From CAYGUK01 sp964352985 (GTDB lineage Bacteria > Pseudomonadota > Gammaproteobacteria > JAHCLG01): a DNA stretch of 64,000 nt. Location: contig CAYGUK010000001.1 in assembly GCA_964352985.1 (NCBI GenBank), positions 20,842 through 84,841 on the forward strand. The letters run 5' to 3'. The position numbers were made by a program, and so were the translations under genes. Each line of letters begins with the position of its first letter. Positions within the stretch are counted from its first letter, which is position 1. The notes beneath the pieces were generated by a model that saw only the letters and a program-made list of their open reading frames with translations, was not told the origin of the DNA and made no database searches. This document shows, one piece after another, positions 26,853 through 36,600 of this stretch.

Positions 26853-26864
26853 AATTGCTATAAT
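26836..26864 (+). promoter_or_regulatory. rpoH promoter
   Basis: TTGCCT (26836-26841) and a perfect TATAAT (26859-26864) are separated by 17 bases, and the rpoH start codon follows about 24 bases later. The -35 lies inside the CIRCE element. A second TATAAT at 26764-26769 may be a further upstream promoter but has no good -35. Confidence 0.75.
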
Positions 26865-26887
26865 TAGCGTTAGATTAAACGGAGAAA

Positions 26888-27757
26888 ATGACAGAAATGA
26901 CTAAACATCTTGTCCCATACGAAACCAGTTTGCCGATTGGTAATCTCGATGCTTATGTTGCAAGAGTTAACCAAATTCCAATGCTCTCTCAACAAGAAGA
27001 GCAAGATTTGGCTACGCGTCTTTTAGAGCATGATGATATCTCTGCTGCTCGTAAATTAGTCATGTCGCATTTACGTTTTGTCGTAAAAGTCGCTCGCAGT
27101 TATTCTGGTTATGGCTTAGCGCAAGCTGATTTAATTCAAGAAGGCAATATTGGCTTAATGAAAGCCGTTCGTCGCTTTGATCCAACAGTTGGCGTGCGTT
27201 TAGTTTCATTTGCCGTGCATTGGATTAAAGCTGAAATTCACGAGTTTATCCTCCGTAACTGGCGTATTGTTAAAGTGGCCACCACTAAGGCACAACGCAA
27301 ATTATTTTTTAATCTTCGCAAATCAAAAAAACGTTTAGGTTGGTTTAGCCAAGATGAAGTCGCCGGCGTCGCCAGAGACTTAGGTGTCACCTGCAAAGAT
27401 GTGCTCGAAATGGAGTCTCGACTTAATGCAATCGATGCCCAATTTGACGCACCTGCCAGTGAAAACGATGATAAAACTTATTTTGCCTCACCTGAGCAAT
27501 ATCTTGAAAGTAGTGCTGAAGATCCTGCTAATATCATTGAAAATGGTAATTGGCAAAATCTTTATGAAGATCGATTAGCAACAGCGCTTGATAATTTGGA
27601 TGATCGTGCTCGTGATATTCTTCAACAACGTTGGTTAGACGATAAAAAAGCGACCCTGCATGATTTAGCCGCTAAATATAATGTTTCAGCTGAACGTATT
27701 CGTCAGCTAGAAGCTAACGCCATTAAAAAGCTACAACAAGACATTATAATTCATTGA
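26888..27757 (+). CDS. rpoH: RNA polymerase heat-shock sigma factor (sigma32)
   Basis: A 289-residue sigma70-family factor. Region 2 (LRFVVKVARSYSGYGLAQADLIQEGNIGLMKAV...VSFAVHWIKAEIHEFI) and the RpoH box (KAQRKLFFNLRKSKKRLGWFS) identify sigma32 rather than other sigma factors. Region 4 contains LHDLAAKYNVSAERIRQLEANAIKKLQ, the -35-binding helix-turn-helix. It directs transcription of chaperone and protease genes. RBS GGAG lies a few bases before ATG 26888. In E. coli rpoH is controlled by translation and stability; here a CIRCE element adds repression by HrcA. Confidence 0.97.
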   Translation: MTEMTKHLVPYETSLPIGNLDAYVARVNQIPMLSQQEEQDLATRLLEHDDISAARKLVMSHLRFVVKVARSYSGYGLAQADLIQEGNIGLMKAVRRFDPTVGVRLVSFAVHWIKAEIHEFILRNWRIVKVATTKAQRKLFFNLRKSKKRLGWFSQDEVAGVARDLGVTCKDVLEMESRLNAIDAQFDAPASENDDKTYFASPEQYLESSAEDPANIIENGNWQNLYEDRLATALDNLDDRARDILQQRWLDDKKATLHDLAAKYNVSAERIRQLEANAIKKLQQDIIIH

Positions 27758-27760
27758 TAA

Positions 27761-27786
27761 TTGGATAAATTCTATATCCGATTTTT
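27761..27786 (+). terminator. Probable intrinsic terminator of rpoH
   Basis: TTGGATA pairs with TATCCGA (one G-U pair) across a seven-base loop and is followed by five T residues. It lies just after the rpoH stop. The stem is AT-rich, so it is weak. Confidence 0.5.
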
Positions 27787-27924
27787 AGATTAAAAAATAA
27801 GTAGTGTAAATACAAAATCAAATACTGTATAATGCACGTTCTCTTCAAGGATATTTCACTTCATGGATTGTAGTAACTAACTAACTATACTTAAACTATA
27901 AAATCTAATCAGGAGTCTTTATAA

Positions 27925-28335
27925 ATGAAACTTTCAAAAGTGCTTGTAGCTATTGCAATTGTTTTTTCTATGTCACAGGTATTTGCATTAACAACATCAC
28001 AAGCTAATGACACAAGAATGACCGTGCAAAATGTTGATGGAACCACTCCAGCTGATAAAATGACACAAATTACTTATACAATTAAAGATCAAAATTTACA
28101 GTTATGTTGGCAAGGTATCCTCGATAAAGATAACACAACACCATATGAACTCAATCAATCTAATTTATTACCTTCTCACCCTGCAGATTGCATGACATCA
28201 CCACAATATGATGTAACAATTTCTGGTACCGAAGCTTCACATCATGTTGGATTACAACCAGCAGGTTCATTATGCCAAGGTATTCACAATCATTTTGGCA
28301 TTAACTACATTCAAGTCCAATGCATCATGCAATAA
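27925..28335 (+). CDS. Small exported protein, unknown function
   Basis: A 136-residue protein with a clear Sec signal peptide (MKLSKVLVAIAIVFSMSQVFA-LT). The mature part of about 115 residues is polar, probably beta-rich, and has four or more Cys (LCWQG, ADCMTS, SLCQG, QCIMQ) that could form two disulfides in the periplasm. An AGGAG ribosome site precedes ATG 27925, and a TATAAT is present at 27828-27833. No family recognised. It is monocistronic, followed by a strong hairpin. Confidence 0.75.
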   Translation: MKLSKVLVAIAIVFSMSQVFALTTSQANDTRMTVQNVDGTTPADKMTQITYTIKDQNLQLCWQGILDKDNTTPYELNQSNLLPSHPADCMTSPQYDVTISGTEASHHVGLQPAGSLCQGIHNHFGINYIQVQCIMQ

Positions 28336-28346
28336 AGTGTTTTCGA

Positions 28347-28376
28347 TTTTAAGGGCAATCTAAATTGCCCTTAAAA
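28347..28376. terminator. Perfect inverted repeat, probable terminator
   Basis: TTTTAAGGGCAAT and ATTGCCCTTAAAA form a perfect 13-bp stem around a four-base loop, 12 bases after the stop of the small exported protein. The A/T-rich outer stem supplies T residues in either direction, so it may work on both strands; the T-tract after the stem on the plus strand is short. Confidence 0.65.
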
Positions 28377-28472
28377 TTACATATGATTATGATTTCTATC
28401 TTACTTTCTAAATGTTACTATTGTATAACTACCTTTCTAATAAATTGTGCATAATTAATTCAGGGAGAACCA

Positions 28473-29672
28473 ATGACTGCACTAATTTACGCTATTCTAG
28501 TCGTAATTATTTTGCTGTTACTATGGCTTTTAATTCGGAGTTCCGGCTCTAGAACGTCATCGAAACAACAGCTTCAACAATTAGTGCAAGAATTTCAAAC
28601 GACTGCTCCTGAATCATCTGAAACAAAAGAACAAGAAACTGAAAAAAATGAAAATACAACCGAATCTGTTACATCTATCGATGAAGATACCATTGACTCA
28701 GAAATCATTCGTGATCTCGCTTCGTTTCGTTTAGTCACCAGAGAAGAGGTTTCACCTCAGCAATTAGAATTTATCACTAAAAAATCTAAAAACATGCCAC
28801 GGCCAAATCCGATATTAGCACCACTCACAAAAGGAATAAGTGATACTCAAGAATTAATATTACTCGTTCAAGGCGACGCAGAAATTGCGGCGCAAGTTTT
28901 AAGAACCGTTAATTCAGCAGCATTTTATTTAAATAAAGAAATCACTAGCATTCACCATGCTGTCATTTATTTAGGCATTAATATTGTAAAAAATATTGCG
29001 CTTCACATTGCACTTCGTGGCACGTTAAAAGCAGAAACCGCTGATCAAGCGGAAGCTTATAAAAATATTTGGTCGACCAGTTATCTCGCTAGTGCGATTT
29101 CAGAAAAAGTCGCCACCGCTGTTGGTATTAGTAATCCTGGTGGTTTATCAACACAATCTTTATTATTTAGCATCGGTGATTTAGGCATTATTTCATTTTT
29201 TCCTGAAGCGGCTAAATTTCATAACGAACATTTAGGATTATTTGAAAGAACGAAAAAAGAACAAGATATTTTTCATGTTAATTCAGCTATCGTTGGAAAA
29301 ATTTTAGCGGAACAATGGGAATTGCCTAACTCCATTATTAACTGTATTGAAAATTGTTTAACCCCAATGATCACACCACCTGAGCGTATTGATTTAGGTA
29401 AAATGGTTATTCAACCGGTTGTCTTTTGTTATGCCATTAATCGAATTTGCGATTTAATCGTTTACGATAATATCCGCGACATTGGCGAAGTGAATTTTAA
29501 AAAACTAGCGCCACATGAATCCTATTTTCTCAAAAATTATCTCAATATGGTTCACTTGAATAAACTTGATATGTTGCTTAAAGATGCCAAACTTCGTAAC
29601 AGTATCAATAATATCATCAAACAAATTCTGCCCGAAGATGCCGATCTAAATAGGCAAAGTAAAACATCATGA
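28473..29672 (+). CDS. Membrane-anchored HDOD-domain protein
   Basis: A 399-residue protein with an N-terminal membrane anchor (residues 2-22, LIYAILVVIILLLLWLLIR). A Ser/Gln/Glu-rich linker follows (23-80), then an HDOD domain (about 105-310: MPRPNPILAPLTKGISD, IAAQVLRTVNSAAFYLNKEITSIHHAVIYLG, DLGIISFFPE). HDOD domains are HD-related but usually lack metal-dependent hydrolase residues, and act in signalling and regulation. The anchor suggests action at the inner membrane. RBS GGGAG precedes ATG 28473. Specific role unknown. It stands alone upstream of acnA. Confidence 0.88.
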   Translation: MTALIYAILVVIILLLLWLLIRSSGSRTSSKQQLQQLVQEFQTTAPESSETKEQETEKNENTTESVTSIDEDTIDSEIIRDLASFRLVTREEVSPQQLEFITKKSKNMPRPNPILAPLTKGISDTQELILLVQGDAEIAAQVLRTVNSAAFYLNKEITSIHHAVIYLGINIVKNIALHIALRGTLKAETADQAEAYKNIWSTSYLASAISEKVATAVGISNPGGLSTQSLLFSIGDLGIISFFPEAAKFHNEHLGLFERTKKEQDIFHVNSAIVGKILAEQWELPNSIINCIENCLTPMITPPERIDLGKMVIQPVVFCYAINRICDLIVYDNIRDIGEVNFKKLAPHESYFLKNYLNMVHLNKLDMLLKDAKLRNSINNIIKQILPEDADLNRQSKTS

Positions 29673-29784
29673 AGCATTAGAATTCTGCACATTGACGTAA
29701 GATATTCTAATTCCACTTATTTAAATAAAAGCAGTATAATGGCGACCTACTATATTAAAATCCAAGCAAACAAGGAGAGATCCC

Positions 29785-32448
29785 GTGAGTGATCGCAATT
29801 CATTTCGTCGTACTATCGATGCTGGTGGTAAATCCTATGATTATTTCAGTATCAAAGCTGCAGAAGAACAAGGCTATGGTAATTTTTCACGATTACCTTT
29901 TTCATTAAAAGTCTTACTCGAAAATCTATTACGCCACCTTGATGGTAAAGTCGTTCACGCTGACGATATTAAAGCGCTGAATACTTGGTTAAAAAATAAA
30001 ACCTCTACGCGTGAAATTGCTTATCATCCTGCTCGTGTTTTAATGCAAGATTTCACGGGTGTGCCAGCGGTTGTCGATCTCGCCGCCATGCGCACGGCGA
30101 TGGAACAATTGGGCGGCGATCCTAATAAAATTAATCCGCTATCTCCAGTTGATTTAGTCATTGACCACTCAGTACAAGTCGATAAATTTGCTTCAAACGA
30201 TGCGTTTAAAATTAATGTCGCCACTGAAATGTCGCGTAATTTAGAACGCTACGAATTATTACGTTGGGGACAAACTGCTTTTTCAAACTTTGCCGTAGTA
30301 CCACCTGGCACGGGTATTTGCCATCAAGTGAATTTAGAATTTTTAGCGAAATGTGTTTGGCAAAAAGTTGAAGAAGGTAAATCCATCGCCTATCCCGATA
30401 CTTTAGTCGGCACCGATTCTCATACTACCATGATTAACGGCCTCGGTGTTCTCGGCTGGGGTGTTGGTGGTATTGAAGCGGAAGCAGCGATATTGGGCCA
30501 ACCCATTTCTATGTTAATTCCTGAAGTGATTGGATTTAAATTGAAAGGCAAATTAAACGAAGGCGTCACTGCAACAGATTTAGTTTTAACTGTCACCCAA
30601 ATGCTTCGTGAACGTGGTGTAGTCGGTAAATTCGTTGAATACTTTGGTCCTGGTTTAAGTGAACTCCCACTCGCCGATAGAGCAACACTTAGCAACATGG
30701 CACCAGAATATGGTGCAACTTGTGGCTTTTTCCCAATCGATCAAGTCACCATTGATTACTTGAAATTATCCAATCGCAGTGCTGAAACCATTGCGTTAGT
30801 TGAAGCTTACACTAAAGAACAAGGCTTGTGGCATAGTAACAATGCAGAAGAACCTATCTTTACGGATTTCTTACAACTTGATTTAGCAACAGTCAAACCC
30901 AGTGTCGCAGGTCCAAAACGTCCACAAGATAAAGTTTACTTAACTGATTTACCTGAAGCGATTACCGCCTTTATTAAATCTGCCGGCAAAGAAAAAGAAA
31001 TTAACAAAGAGTTTGCATCTGATCATTTCACCATGCACCACGGTGATATTGTTATCGCTGCAATTACCAGTTGCACCAATACCTCAAATCCAAGCGTCAT
31101 GTTAGCAGCAGGTATTGTTGCGAAAAAAGCATTAGCAAAAGGCTTAACTCGTAAACCCTGGGTTAAAACATCGTTAGCGCCTGGTTCAAAAGTCGTAACC
31201 GAATATTTAGAAAAAGCCGGATTACAAACTCACTTAAACGATCTTGGTTTTAACTTAGTCGGTTATGGTTGTACGACTTGTATTGGAAACTCAGGGCCAT
31301 TACCTGATGATGTTGCAAAAACTGTGAGCGATAATGATTTAGTCGCTTGCGCTGTTTTATCGGGTAACAGAAATTTTGAAGGTCGTATCCATCCCTTAGT
31401 CAAAGCAAATTGGTTAGCTTCCCCTCCTTTAGTTGTGGCTTATGCGATTGCGGGAACAACCAACATTAATTTAAGTGAAGATGTCATTGGTCAAGATCAA
31501 GATGGTAAACCCGTTTATTTAAAAGAGATTTGGCCGACCACTGATGAAATTAATGAAGCACTAAAAAGTGTCACCAATGAAGGATTTAAATCACAATATG
31601 CTGATGTATTTAGTGGTGATAATGAATGGCGTAGTATTGATATTCCTTCAGGCAATGTTTATGCCTGGAATGATCAATCCACTTACGTGCAATTACCACC
31701 CTTTTTTGAAGGCCTCACCACAAAACCTGCTCCTGTCAAAAATATTATGGGTGCAAACATGTTAGCTTTATTGGGTGATAGCGTTACCACCGATCATATT
31801 TCACCTGCTGGTGCGATTAAAGCAGATAGTCCTGCGGGTCATTATCTAAAAAGCCATGGTGTTGATCCAATCGACTTTAACTCTTTTGGTTCAAGACGTG
31901 GTAACCATGAAGTGATGATGCGCGGCACGTTTGCTAACATTCGTATTCGTAACGAAATGGCACCGGGTACTGAAGGGGGATTTACTACTTACATTCCTGA
32001 TGGCAAAGTCATGTCAATTTACGACGCGGCCATGAAATATAAAGATAGTCACACACCCTTAGTCGTTGTTGCAGGTAAAGAATACGGTACGGGTTCTTCA
32101 CGAGATTGGGCTGCCAAAGGAACAGTGTTACTCGGCGTTAAAGCCGTGATTGCAGAAAGCTTTGAACGTATCCATCGTTCAAACTTAATCGGCATGGGTG
32201 TATTACCTTTACAATTTAAAGATAATCAAAATCGCAAATCACTTAATTTAAGTGGTAAAGAAACTTTTGATATCGTGAATCTTGAAAAAGGTTTAACACC
32301 AAGAATGGATATCCACGCGGTGATTCATTACCCTGATGGAAGTCACAAAGAAGTCACCCTACTTTCTAGAATCGATACGCAAAACGAAGTCGAATACTAT
32401 GAAAACGGTGGGATTTTACAATTAGTTTTACGTAAACTTTTAAAATAA
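29785..32448 (+). CDS. acnA: Aconitate hydratase A
   Basis: An 887-residue protein of AcnA/IRP type. Substrate and cluster motifs are present: LVGTDSHTTMINGLGVLGWGVGG, the three cluster cysteines (SCTNTSNPSVM and GYGCTTCIGNSGPL), and the swivel domain with GDSVTTDHISPAG and GKEYGTGSSRDWAAKG. It isomerises citrate to isocitrate in the TCA cycle. The start is GTG at 29785, preceded by a very good AAGGAGAG site; a TATAAT lies at 29735-29740. A PrpB-like lyase follows, so it might also serve methylisocitrate, but no prpC or prpD is present here. Confidence 0.97.
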   Translation: MSDRNSFRRTIDAGGKSYDYFSIKAAEEQGYGNFSRLPFSLKVLLENLLRHLDGKVVHADDIKALNTWLKNKTSTREIAYHPARVLMQDFTGVPAVVDLAAMRTAMEQLGGDPNKINPLSPVDLVIDHSVQVDKFASNDAFKINVATEMSRNLERYELLRWGQTAFSNFAVVPPGTGICHQVNLEFLAKCVWQKVEEGKSIAYPDTLVGTDSHTTMINGLGVLGWGVGGIEAEAAILGQPISMLIPEVIGFKLKGKLNEGVTATDLVLTVTQMLRERGVVGKFVEYFGPGLSELPLADRATLSNMAPEYGATCGFFPIDQVTIDYLKLSNRSAETIALVEAYTKEQGLWHSNNAEEPIFTDFLQLDLATVKPSVAGPKRPQDKVYLTDLPEAITAFIKSAGKEKEINKEFASDHFTMHHGDIVIAAITSCTNTSNPSVMLAAGIVAKKALAKGLTRKPWVKTSLAPGSKVVTEYLEKAGLQTHLNDLGFNLVGYGCTTCIGNSGPLPDDVAKTVSDNDLVACAVLSGNRNFEGRIHPLVKANWLASPPLVVAYAIAGTTNINLSEDVIGQDQDGKPVYLKEIWPTTDEINEALKSVTNEGFKSQYADVFSGDNEWRSIDIPSGNVYAWNDQSTYVQLPPFFEGLTTKPAPVKNIMGANMLALLGDSVTTDHISPAGAIKADSPAGHYLKSHGVDPIDFNSFGSRRGNHEVMMRGTFANIRIRNEMAPGTEGGFTTYIPDGKVMSIYDAAMKYKDSHTPLVVVAGKEYGTGSSRDWAAKGTVLLGVKAVIAESFERIHRSNLIGMGVLPLQFKDNQNRKSLNLSGKETFDIVNLEKGLTPRMDIHAVIHYPDGSHKEVTLLSRIDTQNEVEYYENGGILQLVLRKLLK

Positions 32449-32462
32449 TTGTTTTCAAAAAA

Positions 32463-32500
32463 TAATACTGAGCATGTCTATTATTTCATGCTCAGTATTA
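32463..32500. terminator. Strong intergenic hairpin between acnA and the lyase gene
   Basis: TAATACTGAGCATG and CATGCTCAGTATTA form a 14-bp perfect stem around a ten-base loop, 14 bases after the acnA stop. No run of T follows on the plus strand, so it may be a 3'-end stabiliser, a processing site or a partial terminator rather than a classic intrinsic terminator. Confidence 0.55.
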
Positions 32501-32532
32501 AAACTAAAACCATACTGCAAAGGTAGAGAGAA

Positions 32533-33384
32533 ATGAAACGCACGACGCAATTGGCCAATCTCATTAAATCAGATGAAATTTTAATTTGTCCAGGCACCTA
32601 TGATGGTTTAACCGCTCGTTTAGTAGAACAAGCTGGGTTTAAAGCTATTTATGTCAGTGGCGGTGCGATTGCGCGTAGTTCTGGTTATCCTGATATTGGT
32701 CTTCTTAGTTATAATGACGTAATTGATAGATTAAGCCAAATTGCTGATGTTACCAATATTCCAATTATTGCCGATGCCGATACCGGTTTTGGCAATGTCA
32801 TTAATGTTTATCATACTATTAAACAATTTGAACGCGCTGGCGTTTCTGCTATCCATTTAGAAGATCAAGAATTTCCAAAACGTTGTGGTCACTTGGATAA
32901 TAAAAAATTAATCTCTGCTGAGGAAATGGTTCAAAAAATAAAAGTCGCCAAAGATGTCATCATTGATCCCGATTTCACCTTGATCGCTCGAACCGATGCT
33001 ATCGCGGTTGAAGGATTCGATGCGGCAATCGATAGAGCAAATCAATATGTTGAAGCAGGTGCGGATGTGATCTTTGTTGAAGCACCACAAACACCTGAAC
33101 AAATCGAAAAAATCTCACAACAAGTTAATGCCCCACTTTTAATAAATATGTTTTATGGAGGCAAAACCCCATTAATACCCACGGATAAATTACAAGAATA
33201 TGGCTACCGTATCATCATCATTCCTTCCGATCTGCAACGTGCCGCAATTTCTGCGTATCAAAAAACATTGAAAGTGATTATGGAAAATGGTGACTCAGGA
33301 AAAATTGCCAAAGAATTAGCCACTTTCCAAGAACGTGAAATTATTATCGCCACTAAGGAATATTTAGCACTAGACAAAACTTAA
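32533..33384 (+). CDS. Isocitrate lyase/PEP-mutase superfamily enzyme, PrpB-like
   Basis: A 283-residue TIM-barrel enzyme of the ICL/PEPM group. PGTYDGLTARLVEQAGFKAIYVSGGAIARSS, IIADADTGFGN (metal-binding Asp pair), HLEDQEFPKRCGHLDNK (KRCGH catalytic loop) and LIARTDA are visible. Length and the KRCGH loop fit 2-methylisocitrate lyase (propionate breakdown to pyruvate and succinate). Oxaloacetate decarboxylase or dimethylmalate lyase relatives share most of these motifs, and no methylcitrate synthase or dehydratase is adjacent, so the symbol prpB is withheld. RBS AGAGAG lies before ATG 32533. Confidence 0.82.
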   Translation: MKRTTQLANLIKSDEILICPGTYDGLTARLVEQAGFKAIYVSGGAIARSSGYPDIGLLSYNDVIDRLSQIADVTNIPIIADADTGFGNVINVYHTIKQFERAGVSAIHLEDQEFPKRCGHLDNKKLISAEEMVQKIKVAKDVIIDPDFTLIARTDAIAVEGFDAAIDRANQYVEAGADVIFVEAPQTPEQIEKISQQVNAPLLINMFYGGKTPLIPTDKLQEYGYRIIIIPSDLQRAAISAYQKTLKVIMENGDSGKIAKELATFQEREIIIATKEYLALDKT

Positions 33385-33619
33385 AGCCTATGATATCAAA
33401 CGCTTTTTTTTGCGTGGACAATTTTATATTGATAATTGGTTAATTCGAATCAGCAAGATTTTTGCTAAGCAATCTTACTAAGATGTAACCGATAAATATC
33501 CACACTAAAAAAATTCAATAACACAACAGTATTATTTTTGACTTAAATTAGATACCATATTTCATGCTAACAATAAGTAAAATTTCATCATAATAATACT
33601 AAAATCGGCAGAGGGCTTC

Positions 33620-36600
33620 ATGACAGTAAAAATCCTGGATTCAAATAAGTTAATTGCTAACAACAATAATCAACAACATACCACTTATCCATTAACTCAC
33701 TTACAGAAAGATTTCATTTTTTCATCAAATTATGCTGACCCGAGTCATCGATTTATTAATCAATTTATTTTTCATCTAAATGAAAATGTAAATAGTGACT
33801 ATTTAATTAAAGCCATTCAAAAAGTATCTGAAAGACATGAAATACTTCGTTCAGCAATTATCGGCGATAATCAACAAAGTGCTAAACTCTGCATTTATAA
33901 TAACGTTGCTATCCCTTTTAAAGAAATTAACTTAGAACATTTAATACTAGAAGACGCTACCAAGCAATGCGATGAAATTATCGCTAAAGAAATGACTCAA
34001 GAATTCGATATTCACCAAGCCCCACTGACGCGCTTCACGTTAATTAAATGCAGTGAAAATAAATATCAATTAGTTTGGAGTTATCATCCTATTATTGTCG
34101 GTGGCAACGCTATTAATATTGTCATCAATGAAATTTTTTCTATCTATGATGCCTATTGTAATAATAAAGACGTTCAATTGTTACCATCAGGTTCTTATCA
34201 AAGACATATTGATCATTTTATTCATTTTGATCATGCAAGAGCAATTACACATTGGCGGCAACTATTGCTTGGATTTAAAGAACCCAACAGTATTATTTTG
34301 CCTAAACCCACGCTTACCAATAAAAAAGTAAGTCACGAAAAACTATTATTTAATATTCCTTTACCTTTGATCACAAAAATAAAAGATATTGCTGAACAAT
34401 ATAATTTGACCGTCAACGCCATTTTACAAGCCGCATGGGGATTACTCATTTCATATTACACCAATGAAAATGATATCGTGTTTGGTGCAAAAAGAGCGTA
34501 TCCAAAATCCTATATTGAAAACATGGTTGGTTATTTTGTTAATACCCTACCCATCAGAATGAATGTTAGTAGTGATCAAAACATTTTAAATTTAGTTGAA
34601 AATTTAAGACAACAACATGTCGAACTCAGAAAATATATTTCAACGTCTTTAACACAAATTCGAGATTGCACGGATATCCCCGAAACAATGCCCTTATTTG
34701 AAACGGTATTTGACTATCGGCCACACTCATTTCATGAAGAATTAACCCAATCAGAAAACAATTGGCAATCACGTTATTGTGAAACTGACATTTTTACTAA
34801 TTATCCTTTATTAATACAAATACACGGTGAAGCTAATCATTTACAAGGTAGACTTTATTATAGTACTCAAAAATTCAGTCAAGAATATGCAACGCGCTTC
34901 ATTAAACATTTCACTAATATTTTAACGGCGATGACTGAAGATATTCACCAGCAAGTTGAAACCATTAATCCTTTAACAAATCAAGAAGTAAAATTAATTC
35001 TTCAAGAGTGGAATAATACTACGATTGATTATAATCAAACTCACATTATTGAATTGATACAACAACAAGCCAAAACATCACCAAACGCAACAGCAATTAT
35101 TGAAAATAATTATGCCATTGATTATCAAACTTTTTTGAAATCTATTCAGCACTACGCTAATGCTATTTTAAATTCGCTGACATCCTCTTCTTCAGAGCAA
35201 CCCATCGCAATTTGTCTACCAAAAAATAAAGAGTTTATTTACAGTTTATTTGCCGCCATTTATTTAGGCTACGCGTATGTGCCGATTGATCCGAGCTATC
35301 CAAAAGAGCGTATTGACTATATTATTGAAAATTGCAATCCGAGTTTAATTATTACAAACAGTAAATTCAAAGCGCATTTTGCCGAGCATCAATATTTAGA
35401 CATTGATAACTTAGACAAAAACATTATCAAAAATAATATTGAACCCCAATTAAATTTTGATCGTTTAGCCTATATTATTTACACATCAGGTTCGACAGGC
35501 AAACCCAAAGGCGTCGCGATCACGCAAAATTCACTGCATAATTGTTTAAATTGGTTAACACATCAATATCAATTCAAAAATGAAATTGGTATATTAAAAT
35601 CGTCAATTTCTTTTGATGCCTCAGTTTGGGAAATTTTCACACCGTTGTTTAGTCAAGGAACATTGGTTATCGCAGATGATGATTCCAGTAAAAATGCATT
35701 GGAAATTATTAATCTCTTTATTCAACATAAAGTAACTATTTCACTTATTGTGCCCTCACTTTTAAGAATATTTCTAGAAATAGATGAATTCGAAAATACA
35801 ACATCACTTAAACATGTATTTGTGGGTGCTGAATCTATCAGCCAAAAAACGATAGATAAATTCCATCAAAGTCACTATGCAAAACTTCATAATCTCTATG
35901 GTCCAACAGAAGCCACCATTTTTACCACCGCCTATGATTTTAATCGTAAAGATGAAAAAAATATTATCCCCATGGGTAAACCTATTGCGAATACTCAGGT
36001 TTATGTTTTAAACCAAAATAAACATTTACTACCGATAGGTGTAACTGGCGAATTATATATCGCGGGCACGCCTTTAGCGCGTGAATATTATAATAATCCC
36101 TCGCTAACAGAAACCACATTCACAAAACTCACATTACCTGATAATCAATATAAAACCATTTACAAAACCGGCGATTTAGTTCGCTGGTTAGAAGATGGGA
36201 ATCTCGAATTTATCAATCGCAAAGACATGCAAATTAAACTTCATGGTTTTAGAATTGAAATCGCTGAAATTGAATCGATATTTTTAAAACATCCGGCAAT
36301 CGATGCCGTAGTGATACAATTTGTCAATGACAATAATGAAAATCCCTTCCTCGCCGCGTTTATTGTCACAAATTTATCATTAACAATTTTAGATATTCGA
36401 AATTACTTAAAGTCTTCTTTGCCCTATTACATGATCCCACAAGCGATACAAATAATTAAAGAAATCCCTTTAACAGCAAATGGTAAAATAAACTATAAAG
36501 CCTTACCAAAACCAAACTTGCACAGTCAAAATACGCAACAAGCCTATTTAGCGCCACGCACTCATAACGAAAAGCTCTTGTGCGAAATTTTTTCTTACAT

